NCBI GenBank assembly: GCA_002309765.1
Contig: DBXY01000038.1
Location: 17,843-66,137 of the forward strand
Source: Verrucomicrobia bacterium UBA1200
GTDB lineage: Bacteria > Verrucomicrobiota > Kiritimatiellia > RFP12 > UBA1067
Direction: 5' to 3'
DNA: 48,295 nucleotides
The notes below the pieces were generated by a model. That model searched no databases, was not told the DNA's origin, and worked only from the letters and a program-made list of their open reading frames with translations. Of the stretch, positions 24,751 to 32,350 are shown in pieces. The first letter of the stretch is position 1. Each line of letters begins with the position of its first letter. A program made the position numbers and the translations under genes.

Positions 24751-27090
24751 TTGATGGCGCAGGCCGAATATGTTCAGGCCCCGGTTTCGCTCAAGACACC
24801 ATGGGGCGAGAAAGTAACACCGGAAAACGCCTGGCGCGAATATCCGCGTCCGCAGATGGTGCGTGACCAGTGGACGAACCTCAACGGGCTTTGGGAATTC
24901 GCCGTGACGCGCGGCGAGAACACGCCAGACATGCCGCAGGCGTGGAAGCCGGATGCGATCGGAGAAACGGTCGCGACGGGCGAGATACTAGTGCCGTTCC
25001 CGATCGAGAGCTCTCTCTCCGGCGTGGGCCGCCGTTTTGAGCCCAAGGAGATGCTTTGGTACCGCCGCTCGTTCGACGCGGATATGAAGCCCGGCGAGAG
25101 GCTACTCCTCCATTTCGAGCAGGTCGACTTCCGCACGCACGTGCTCGTCAACGGAGTCGAGGCCGGAGTGCCGCACGAGGGCGGGCAGGTTCCGTTCACA
25201 TTCGATGTGACAGATAAGGTCAAGACGGGCGCGAACGAGCTTGTCGTGGCGGTGTGGGATCCCACGCACGCGATGTTCGGCGCGCGCGGCAAGCAGCATC
25301 CCGGCCCGTTCGCGATCTGGTACACCCGCAACAGCGGCATCATGGGCACAGTCTGGACGGAGAAAGTCCCTGCGACGCATCTCGGGAACTATGAGATATC
25401 GACCGACTTTGACCGCGGCACGGTGTCGATCAGACTCGACTGCGTTGGAGACCAGCGCCATGCCGAAGGAGAAGTCGAGATCTTGAAGGACGGCCAGCGC
25501 ATCGCCGTCGGCGCGGTGGATTCGTGGGACAAGCCGGTGACGCTCAAGCTTCCGAGTCCCGTGGCCGCCTGGAGCCCGGAGTCTCCTTCGCTCTACGACT
25601 TCGTTGCCACGGTACGCGACGCTCGCGCTAATACGTCCGACAGGGTGAAGGGCTATTTCGCGATGCGCAAGGTTGAAGTTAAGAAAGACCCGAAGGGCGT
25701 TCTGCGCATATACTTCAACAACGAGATGAGGTTTATCGTTGGCACGCTCGACCAGGGCTGGTGGCCTGACGGGCTTCTTGTGCCGCCATCTGACGAGGCG
25801 ATCAAGTTCGACATCCTGTCCCTCAAGAAGCTTGGATTCGACATGATGCGCAAGCACATCAAGGTCGAGCCGCGGCGCTACTACCACCTCTGCGACAAGC
25901 TCGGCATGCTCGTCCTCCAGGATATGCCGTCCGGCGGAAAGGACGACCAGGTCGACTCGCTTGAGCGCTACGGCCTCTACCGCAAGGAACTTGAGGACGT
26001 CGTCAACCATCTCGTCAACGTGCCCTGCATCTTCGGCTGGGTACCGTACAACGAGGGCTGGGGCGAGCCCGGCGAATTCCTCGTGCACAGCTCACTCATG
26101 TGGGTGAAGCGCCGCGACCCTTCGCGTCTCGTGGATGGACCTTCCGGCGCGCACGACTGGGAGGGCGGCGAGATCTGGGGCAAGCGCGGCCGCTTGACGG
26201 CGCACAAGCCCGCGGGCGTGGAAGAGGCGGCTGATCTCGTCGATAAGCACGACTATTCGTACCGTCCGAGGCCCTTTGCCGTCAACGACCGCCGGGCCAG
26301 TTTCCTTGGAGAGTATGGGATTGGCGACGTGTTCGTTAAAGGGCACATTTGGAGTAAGCCGTATCCCGAAGGAAAACCGTCCACAGATATTAAGCGCAAA
26401 GAAACAGAGCTCCTTGGACTTTTCGGCCATATCCGTTCGCTTGCCCGTAAGGGAATCGTCGGGAGTGTATATACGCAGACGGCGGATGTCGAAGACGAGG
26501 TAAATGGTTTGATCACCTATGACCGAAAGGTCATGAAGTACGACGTTGAAAAGATTGCAGCTGCGAATGAGGCAATTCGCGAGGGGGCGCGTTTGGGCAT
26601 GATGCCTTCCGAAACGGTCGAGCTTTTACTGAAACTGGATGCCAGTCCCGCCGCTTGGCGCTATACGATGTCCGACCCCGGAGCGGACTGGGTGAACCCG
26701 TCTTTCGACGATTCTGCGTGGAAAGTTTCCGCCGGAGGTTTCGGAAGCAAAAGAATTGCGTTGGACGTAAACAAGGAGGCTAAAGTCTCGACCCTTTGGG
26801 ATACCAAGAATCTCTGGTTACGCAGGACATTCACTATCGACAAAACCGCAAAGGAAACGTTGGACGTCATTTTTGACATTTTCCATGATGACGACGTGGA
26901 GGTATACCTGAATGGTGTGCGGATTCTTTCCGTATCCGGCTGGAACAGGCGTTGGGAGGAAATCGCAGTCACGCCCAAGGAGTTTTTTGCCGCCGCGCGG
27001 CCGGGAAAGAACACGCTTGCGGTCAAGGCAACGCAATACGCCGGCGAGCAGTACATCGATATGGGTCTCAGATTGGAAGTCAGGAAGTGA
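24751..27090 (+). CDS. Glycoside hydrolase family 2 enzyme with C-terminal jelly-roll module
   Basis: 779 aa as open from 24751 (TTG; ATG at 24754). The GH2 order is visible: sugar-binding jelly roll (about 30-190, LNGLWEFAVT ... WYRRSFDAD ... VLVNG), an immunoglobulin-like domain, and a TIM barrel. The barrel has the acid/base in N434-E435-G-W and the nucleophile Glu521 in FLGEYG. Residues about 640-779 form an extra carbohydrate-binding-like beta domain (SFDDSAWKVSAGGFG ... DDDVEVYLNGVRIL). Substrate is uncertain: beta-galactosidase, glucuronidase or mannosidase activities all occur in such GH2 subgroups. The first two-thirds use CTC and GTC more than neighbouring genes, hinting at transfer. 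Export depends on the out-of-frame signal peptide at 24707; there is no ribosome-binding site at 24751. Confidence 0.85.
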   Translation: MMAQAEYVQAPVSLKTPWGEKVTPENAWREYPRPQMVRDQWTNLNGLWEFAVTRGENTPDMPQAWKPDAIGETVATGEILVPFPIESSLSGVGRRFEPKEMLWYRRSFDADMKPGERLLLHFEQVDFRTHVLVNGVEAGVPHEGGQVPFTFDVTDKVKTGANELVVAVWDPTHAMFGARGKQHPGPFAIWYTRNSGIMGTVWTEKVPATHLGNYEISTDFDRGTVSIRLDCVGDQRHAEGEVEILKDGQRIAVGAVDSWDKPVTLKLPSPVAAWSPESPSLYDFVATVRDARANTSDRVKGYFAMRKVEVKKDPKGVLRIYFNNEMRFIVGTLDQGWWPDGLLVPPSDEAIKFDILSLKKLGFDMMRKHIKVEPRRYYHLCDKLGMLVLQDMPSGGKDDQVDSLERYGLYRKELEDVVNHLVNVPCIFGWVPYNEGWGEPGEFLVHSSLMWVKRRDPSRLVDGPSGAHDWEGGEIWGKRGRLTAHKPAGVEEAADLVDKHDYSYRPRPFAVNDRRASFLGEYGIGDVFVKGHIWSKPYPEGKPSTDIKRKETELLGLFGHIRSLARKGIVGSVYTQTADVEDEVNGLITYDRKVMKYDVEKIAAANEAIREGARLGMMPSETVELLLKLDASPAAWRYTMSDPGADWVNPSFDDSAWKVSAGGFGSKRIALDVNKEAKVSTLWDTKNLWLRRTFTIDKTAKETLDVIFDIFHDDDVEVYLNGVRILSVSGWNRRWEEIAVTPKEFFAAARPGKNTLAVKATQYAGEQYIDMGLRLEVRK

Positions 27091-27132
27091 GGGAATTTTC
27101 CGACATTTAAGTTTTTTGCACGAAGTTTAGGC

Positions 27133-27161
27133 TTGAACAAATAATAAATCCGTGTTAACAT
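27133..27161 (+). promoter_or_regulatory. Promoter for the 1290-aa surface protein
   Basis: TTGAAC (27133-27138), 17-bp spacer, TAACAT (27156-27161). A GGAGG at 27199-27203 precedes the ATG at 27208. Confidence 0.55.
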
Positions 27162-27207
27162 AATTATAGTTAATGGGGTGGAGTGTGTCTGACGCTTTGG
27201 AGGTTTT

Positions 27208-30200
27208 ATGAAAAAAACTTGCTTTGCCGTAGTGGCGTTTGTGGCGGTAATCGCATCGGCGGACCAGAGTTGGATGGTTCAGGACGGGGTGTATTCGGTC
27301 GGCAGCAACTGGTCGGCCGGCACAATGCCCGCGGAGAATGAAATCGTTACCATCGGTAACGGCGGAACCGCATTGATAATCTCCGGAGATATAACCAACC
27401 GGAGTTTTTATGTCGGTAACCCGAATAACGGCGCTTTACGTCAGACTGGTGGTTCGTACACGCTTACCGATTATTCTAACGTTGGGCACGCTACCGGTAC
27501 GGTCGGCACCTATACGCTTGAGGACGGCGCGTTGACGGTAAACAGCACGCTGCGATCCGGACGTTACGGCAGAGGAACTTTTGAAATGACGGGCGGAACG
27601 GTGTATGTTTCCGTGAACGTTGAAGTGTCGCGCTACGCCGGTTCGGAGGGGTCGTCAATTTCCATTAGTGGCGGAACTTTCACCTGCGCCGGAAGTTTCA
27701 CGGTTGGCTATTCGGCGATGGGGTCGCTCTCGGTGCAAGGTCCGGGATCGCTGTCGGTCGGCTCCGCGCTTCAGCTTTCTTATTCGTCGGCGAATTTGGG
27801 CGCAGTCAATATCGGTTCCGGCGGAACGGTGGCGGCGGCCTCAATCAATGCGGTCGGCGGGGCGGGTTCGCTCTCGGTCGACAGCGGTACGGTGCGGGCC
27901 AATGCAAATTCTACTGACGCCGCGCCGTTGATCGGCGAAATGGTCGCGGTGGACATCGGCGCCGGCGGTTTGGTGATTGACACTCAAGCATACTCCACCA
28001 AGGTGTTCGGAACCATTTCCGGTTTAGGCGGCATCACCAAACGCGGTTCCGGGGCGATGGTTTTGTTTGGGGCCAACACTTATACCGGGGTCACCGCCGT
28101 CGAAGAGGGGGTGCTGATGGCGCAAACCACGGCTTCCCTGCCCGGATACAATACCCCTGGGCAGATAGTGGTGTCCGATGGGGCGGGGATTTCGGTCGGG
28201 CCGAGTTGGACCGACGCGGAAATTCAGGCGTTGGAGGCCAGCGTGACCTATTTGGGCACCGACCAGCTGGTGATCGGGCGGTCTTACGACACCTCCGACG
28301 GCGACGTGACGATTAGCGCTAATCTCAATTTGCCGTTGGGCTTGACCAAGTCCGGGCCGAATATGCTGGCGCTGACCGGCCACAACATCTTCGGCGATGT
28401 GGCGACGGTGCTGGGCGGAACGCTGCAGGCCGATTTCGGCGAGGGGTTGGACGATTCCCAGCCGGTAGTGTTGAACGGCGGAACCCTTTCCAGCGCGTCG
28501 GGCGAAATTATCGCCAGTCTGGGCAGCGGCGGCGGTCAAATCACGGTTCCGGAAGGGGCGACAATCGCCGGGTTCACCGCGCGTACCGTGCCGTTGACCG
28601 TCAATCTCGGCGATGAGGCCGGTACGATTACCTACAATTCCGAGCTGTTCCCGGTGTTTACCCTGCTGTTGAACGGGGCTGACGCCGATCAGCCGCTGAC
28701 GTTTGAGAACTCGCTGGATATCAACGGGACAAACTGCTATGTCGAGGTGGACGCCAACGCCGTAACTATTACCGGAACGGTGGAAGATTCCTCCGAGATT
28801 GTGCCGCAGCTCGCGCTGGGCAAGTTCTATACCAAAGGTGCGGGTGACATCACCTTCACTGGCGGCATCTACGCCAACCGAATTTATTTGGAAGGCAGCG
28901 GTAATATTTACTTTGCTCCCGGCAGCGTGATTGACGGACGTTATGTTAAGGCCAACAGTTCGGGTTCGTGCACTTTTGACGGTGTCCATATTACGCTTCC
29001 CGCGTATAACGAAACCGCTTCCGACGGGTTCAACTCTTACAACGGCAAGATATACCTTGATGGCGGGTCGGTTTTTGATGTCGACAGTTTCCGTTGTCCC
29101 GGCGGCACCACTTACATCAATGACGCGACAATCAACGTGGCGGCATCCTTTTATGTCAACAACAGCAGCACCGTTATTCAAAACGGCGGCGTGGTTAACA
29201 ATCTCACCACCGGTGAAAATACGAAATTCGCCTCCGGTAGCGGCAACTGCAGCTATACTCTAAATGACGGGTTGTTCAAAGCCGCGTACACCATTTCCGT
29301 CGGTGCCGCCAAAAACGGCATCGCCAATTTCCGGCAGTTCGGCGGTTTGGTGGATGCCACGCAGTACATCTTTCTGGCGCACTCGGCAGGGGCCACCGGC
29401 AACTACTACCTTTACGGCGGCGAGACAGTCATGCACAGCCAGGATAAAGGTTATTTAGGCTTGGGTTACAGGGGTAACGGTTTCCTTGATATCGGTTATA
29501 CCGGAAAAATGACGGTTCCGTACGTGGTCAGATTGGGGTTGAACTCCGCGGTGACCAACTCCTTCCTGAAGGTGTCAAGCGGCGGTCTGCTTACCACGGC
29601 GGAGATTCACGGGGAAACCGGCATCAGCAAAATCTTTGAGCTGAACGGCGGCACGGTGCGCGGCTTGGCAAAAGGTTCGGGCAAGTATAACACCGCCGGC
29701 AGCACCTTTGTTTCCGGACTGACCGAGTTTACGGTGGGGCGTAACGGCGGCACCTTCGATACCGACGGGCTGGAATTGATGCTCGCCCAGCCGATGACTG
29801 CCACCAACGATGTCGGGCTTAGCTTCCAGAAACTGGTACACCGCTGGAAATTTAACGGCGATTTGGTGGATGATATCGGCGGCACCGAGGGAACCGCCTC
29901 CGGCGAGTATTCCACCGATGGTACGACTTACACGCTGGCCGGTGGCGCGTGGGGTACCTCGCAGATCGATTTGGGCGCCAACCTGATCCCGACCAACGGC
30001 GATCCGGTTTCGATTGAAATCTGGGCCACTGAAGTGGCGGCGCAGAACAACAGCCGCATCTTCGATCTGGGCGACAGTGAGACCGATTTTGTGATGATGA
30101 ACTGGTCGAACGGAACCGACACCGGAAATGAAAAGTTCGAAGTTCGCCAAAACAACCAATCCGTACAGGCCGCCAACAAGTTGGGCGGATACGCCACCGG

Positions 30201-31080
30201 GCGGCAATACCATGTGGCGCTGGTGATGGAACCGCAGTCTGACGGCACTTGGACACTCACCGGCATCAAGCAGTACGGCGACGGTACGCCGCGCACAACC
30301 TACACCATTACCGCTCCGGCGGGCTGGTCGCCGGCCACGATGGCGCAGAGCCATTTCTATCTGGGCCACTCCATGTTCCCCAATGACAATGACGCCAACG
30401 CCACCTACGATGAAATCCGCATTTGGAATCGCGCCATTACGGAGGAGGAGATGTCCAACTCCGCGAGATTCGGGCTGGATGTTCCGGTTTCCATGAATGA
30501 GGAATATTGCGCGAACGGGGCGTTGCGCAAACAGGGCGAGGGTACTTTGATCGTGACCGGGCAGAACACCTACGATCTGCCGCTGGAGATTCTGGGCGGT
30601 ACCTTGTCGCTGGTGCTGGGCGCGTCGATTCCTGAAGACCAGCCCGTTATGGTGGCTGAAGATGCCATCTTCCTGATGGGCGGCAACGAGTTCACGGTTT
30701 CCGGTTTGAGCGGCAGCGGCACTATAATGAACGGCAACGTCACGGTGACCGACGGCATTTATCCCGGCGCGAAAGGCGAGATCGGCACTCTGCATCTTGC
30801 CAACTCCGACACAACTCTTTCCGGGGCCTTGCATGTCGATGTCGGCGAGAATGGCGAGAGCGATTGTCTGGACGCTCCCGGCGGCATTGATCTCAGCCAG
30901 CTGAATTTGGTGGTGGAAAACCTCGATGAACTCGCTTCCGGCAATGTTTACACCATCGCCACCGGTAAGCTTTCCGGGAATTTTGACGGTACCAATCTGA
31001 GCGGAACGCCTTGGATGGTCTTTGCAAGCGGCAACTCTGCGAAACTTATGACCGGCGGTACCCTCTTCATGTTGCGGTAA
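27208..31080 (+). CDS. Large secreted beta-strand-repeat (autotransporter passenger-like) protein with LamG-type domain
   Basis: 1290 aa. A signal peptide (MKKTCFAVVAFVAVIASADQ) is followed by long Gly/Ser/Thr-rich beta-helix-like sequence. Autotransporter-associated beta-strand repeats are visible: GSGAMVLFGANTYTGVTAVE (about 285-305), LALTGHNIFGDVATVLGGTL (about 390-410) and GTLIVTGQNTYDLPLEILGG near 1110. Residues about 875-1075 form a LamG/concanavalin-like domain (VHRWKFNGDLVDDIGG ... YDEIRIWNRAITEEE). The C-terminus (GTLFMLR) has neither a 12-strand outer-membrane barrel nor a PEP-CTERM or LPXTG tail, so classical autotransport is unlikely; export by the T2SS is a reasonable guess. Likely a cell-surface or matrix carbohydrate-binding protein. 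It has its own promoter, and a strongly folded element lies in its 3' region. Confidence 0.85.
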   Translation: MKKTCFAVVAFVAVIASADQSWMVQDGVYSVGSNWSAGTMPAENEIVTIGNGGTALIISGDITNRSFYVGNPNNGALRQTGGSYTLTDYSNVGHATGTVGTYTLEDGALTVNSTLRSGRYGRGTFEMTGGTVYVSVNVEVSRYAGSEGSSISISGGTFTCAGSFTVGYSAMGSLSVQGPGSLSVGSALQLSYSSANLGAVNIGSGGTVAAASINAVGGAGSLSVDSGTVRANANSTDAAPLIGEMVAVDIGAGGLVIDTQAYSTKVFGTISGLGGITKRGSGAMVLFGANTYTGVTAVEEGVLMAQTTASLPGYNTPGQIVVSDGAGISVGPSWTDAEIQALEASVTYLGTDQLVIGRSYDTSDGDVTISANLNLPLGLTKSGPNMLALTGHNIFGDVATVLGGTLQADFGEGLDDSQPVVLNGGTLSSASGEIIASLGSGGGQITVPEGATIAGFTARTVPLTVNLGDEAGTITYNSELFPVFTLLLNGADADQPLTFENSLDINGTNCYVEVDANAVTITGTVEDSSEIVPQLALGKFYTKGAGDITFTGGIYANRIYLEGSGNIYFAPGSVIDGRYVKANSSGSCTFDGVHITLPAYNETASDGFNSYNGKIYLDGGSVFDVDSFRCPGGTTYINDATINVAASFYVNNSSTVIQNGGVVNNLTTGENTKFASGSGNCSYTLNDGLFKAAYTISVGAAKNGIANFRQFGGLVDATQYIFLAHSAGATGNYYLYGGETVMHSQDKGYLGLGYRGNGFLDIGYTGKMTVPYVVRLGLNSAVTNSFLKVSSGGLLTTAEIHGETGISKIFELNGGTVRGLAKGSGKYNTAGSTFVSGLTEFTVGRNGGTFDTDGLELMLAQPMTATNDVGLSFQKLVHRWKFNGDLVDDIGGTEGTASGEYSTDGTTYTLAGGAWGTSQIDLGANLIPTNGDPVSIEIWATEVAAQNNSRIFDLGDSETDFVMMNWSNGTDTGNEKFEVRQNNQSVQAANKLGGYATGRQYHVALVMEPQSDGTWTLTGIKQYGDGTPRTTYTITAPAGWSPATMAQSHFYLGHSMFPNDNDANATYDEIRIWNRAITEEEMSNSARFGLDVPVSMNEEYCANGALRKQGEGTLIVTGQNTYDLPLEILGGTLSLVLGASIPEDQPVMVAEDAIFLMGGNEFTVSGLSGSGTIMNGNVTVTDGIYPGAKGEIGTLHLANSDTTLSGALHVDVGENGESDCLDAPGGIDLSQLNLVVENLDELASGNVYTIATGKLSGNFDGTNLSGTPWMVFASGNSAKLMTGGTLFMLR

Positions 31081-31123
31081 AAAACGTGGGGATGGAATGG
31101 TCTTGTTTCTGTTCAGTCAGCCA

Positions 31124-31346
31124 GGGCGCATCTCCGAAATTCACCTGTGCGCATTCCTATGATTGAAAACAACACAAACAACTGCATGGACAACATTGGG
31201 AATGTATGCAGTTGAACTCGCCCGCATTAGATTTTAGCCAAAGGAATACGGGCGAGTTAGCCCGAGCGCCATTAATAGGTTGTCCTTGCAGTTGTTCAGG
31301 TTGTTTTCATTACAAAGGAGGGGCGGTGAAAAAGAGAGATGCGCCC
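31124..31346 (+). ncRNA. Unrecognised, highly structured RNA-like element
   Basis: 223 nt of nested self-complementarity. The outer stem is GGGCGCATCTC (31124-31134) with GAGATGCGCCC (31336-31346), 11 bp perfect. Next are TTCACC (31140-31145) with GGTGAA (31325-31330), and TCCT (31155-31158) with AGGA (31316-31319). A 31-nt arm (31164-31194) pairs with 31279-31309 at 27 of 31 positions. The innermost hairpin is AACTCGCCCG (31215-31224) with CGGGCGAGTT (31249-31258). An intrinsic terminator follows immediately. It matches none of 6S, tmRNA, RNase P or SRP RNA that I can recognise. It could be a free small RNA, a structured 3' UTR of the upstream surface-protein gene, or a palindromic (MITE-like) insertion. 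The 61-codon open frame at 31206 looks fortuitous. Confidence 0.6.
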
Positions 31347-31385
31347 GTCAGCCCCGAAAATTTGTTTTCGGGGTTGACTCTTTTT
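31347..31385 (+). terminator. Intrinsic terminator after the structured element
   Basis: A 14-bp stem, 31347-31360 with 31365-31378 (GTCAGCCCCGAAAA against TTTTCGGGGTTGAC, one G-U), tetraloop TTTG, then TCTTTTT. The right arm doubles as the -35 box of the next promoter. Confidence 0.85.
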
Positions 31386-31403
31386 ATGTGAATCGGTTAA
31401 AAT
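31374..31403 (+). promoter_or_regulatory. Promoter for the secreted hypothetical gene
   Basis: TTGACT (31374-31379), 18-bp spacer, TAAAAT (31398-31403); overlaps the terminator hairpin. Identical hexamers and spacing to 5541-5570. Confidence 0.65.
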
Positions 31404-31444
31404 ATGCGGCGTTTTAACAATTAATCCCTCAAAAGGAGAGTAAA

Positions 31445-32317
31445 ATGAAGAAAGTGTTGTTTAGTTTGTCGTTGGCAATGGTTTGCGCGATGGGTTCATT
31501 CGCCGATTCTGTTGCGGACGTTAGAGCCTTCATTGAGAAGCAGGCCGCCGACTCAAAGGCCGGCAACTTCAAGGCTACGTTGGAAAATGTTCCGGCGGCT
31601 TATCGGGCTGACTTTGATATGATTGCGAAGAAATTCGCCGACAAGATTGATGCCGGAATGTGGAACGATACCGCCGGGCTGTTGGATTCCATCGCCGACG
31701 CATTCGGATCCAAGGCGGAATTTTTTGAGGATTCGATGAAGCAGGGCGATCTTGCGAATTTGAGCAAAGAAGAGCGTATTGGTATGCTTAAGGGAACGAG
31801 CGGGTTCATCTCCGCGCTCGCGAAGGCACTCACCTATGAACGGGTCAAACAGCCGAACGTGGTGGAAGTGTTGGCCGAGCCTAAAGTCGCCGCCGCGATG
31901 ATGAAACTGCAGAACGTTCCGTTCATACAGCAATTTTCCACCGACCCCAAGATTCTCGACGCCAAGGCGGTCGATAACGGGGTGGAGGTTACCTACGAAT
32001 TTCTCAAGAACAAGAAATCGGTGGTGTACACCAACGTCGACGGCAAATGGATGGACGCGGAATTCGTCCGCAATTGGCCGACCTACAAAGGGCAGGCGTT
32101 GCAGTGGATCGACGGCTTGAAGGTGGACGACAAGTTCAAGAACCAGTTCAAGAGCATGGTCCCCATGATGAAGTTGGCGGCGGAACAGATCAAGAACGCC
32201 CCGGATGCCGAGACGGCGCAGAAAGGCGTTGCCATGATGGTCTTGCCGCTCATGATGTTCGGCGGCAATACCGCGGCGAACGTTAAGGTGGGGGATCCCA
32301 AAGAGGCCGCGAAGTAG
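31445..32317 (+). CDS. Secreted protein of unknown function
   Basis: 290 aa. A signal peptide (MKKVLFSLSLAMVCAMGSFA) precedes a mostly alpha-helical, Lys/Ala/Met-rich mature protein. One beta-rich stretch (NGVEVTYEFLKNKKSVVYTN) near 180-200 resembles a small substrate- or lipid-binding sheet. AAGGAGAG before the ATG and a strong promoter indicate good expression. I do not recognise the family, and no cysteines or catalytic motif stand out. The Gfo/Idh/MocA gene follows 33 bp later and may be co-transcribed. Periplasmic location is the only firm inference. Confidence 0.82.
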   Translation: MKKVLFSLSLAMVCAMGSFADSVADVRAFIEKQAADSKAGNFKATLENVPAAYRADFDMIAKKFADKIDAGMWNDTAGLLDSIADAFGSKAEFFEDSMKQGDLANLSKEERIGMLKGTSGFISALAKALTYERVKQPNVVEVLAEPKVAAAMMKLQNVPFIQQFSTDPKILDAKAVDNGVEVTYEFLKNKKSVVYTNVDGKWMDAEFVRNWPTYKGQALQWIDGLKVDDKFKNQFKSMVPMMKLAAEQIKNAPDAETAQKGVAMMVLPLMMFGGNTAANVKVGDPKEAAK

Positions 32318-32350
32318 GTCAAATTATTACGGCCGGCAGAGGAGGACGTT

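Noticed and set aside
31124..31346. Assignment of the structured element to SRP RNA, tmRNA or RNase P RNA
   Set aside because: None of the conserved cores (SRP apical GGAA domain, tmRNA tag and alanyl acceptor, RNase P core motifs) could be found.
31206..31391. 61-codon open frame in the structured element
   Set aside because: No ribosome-binding site, runs through hairpin arms and the terminator, and the composition is not protein-like.
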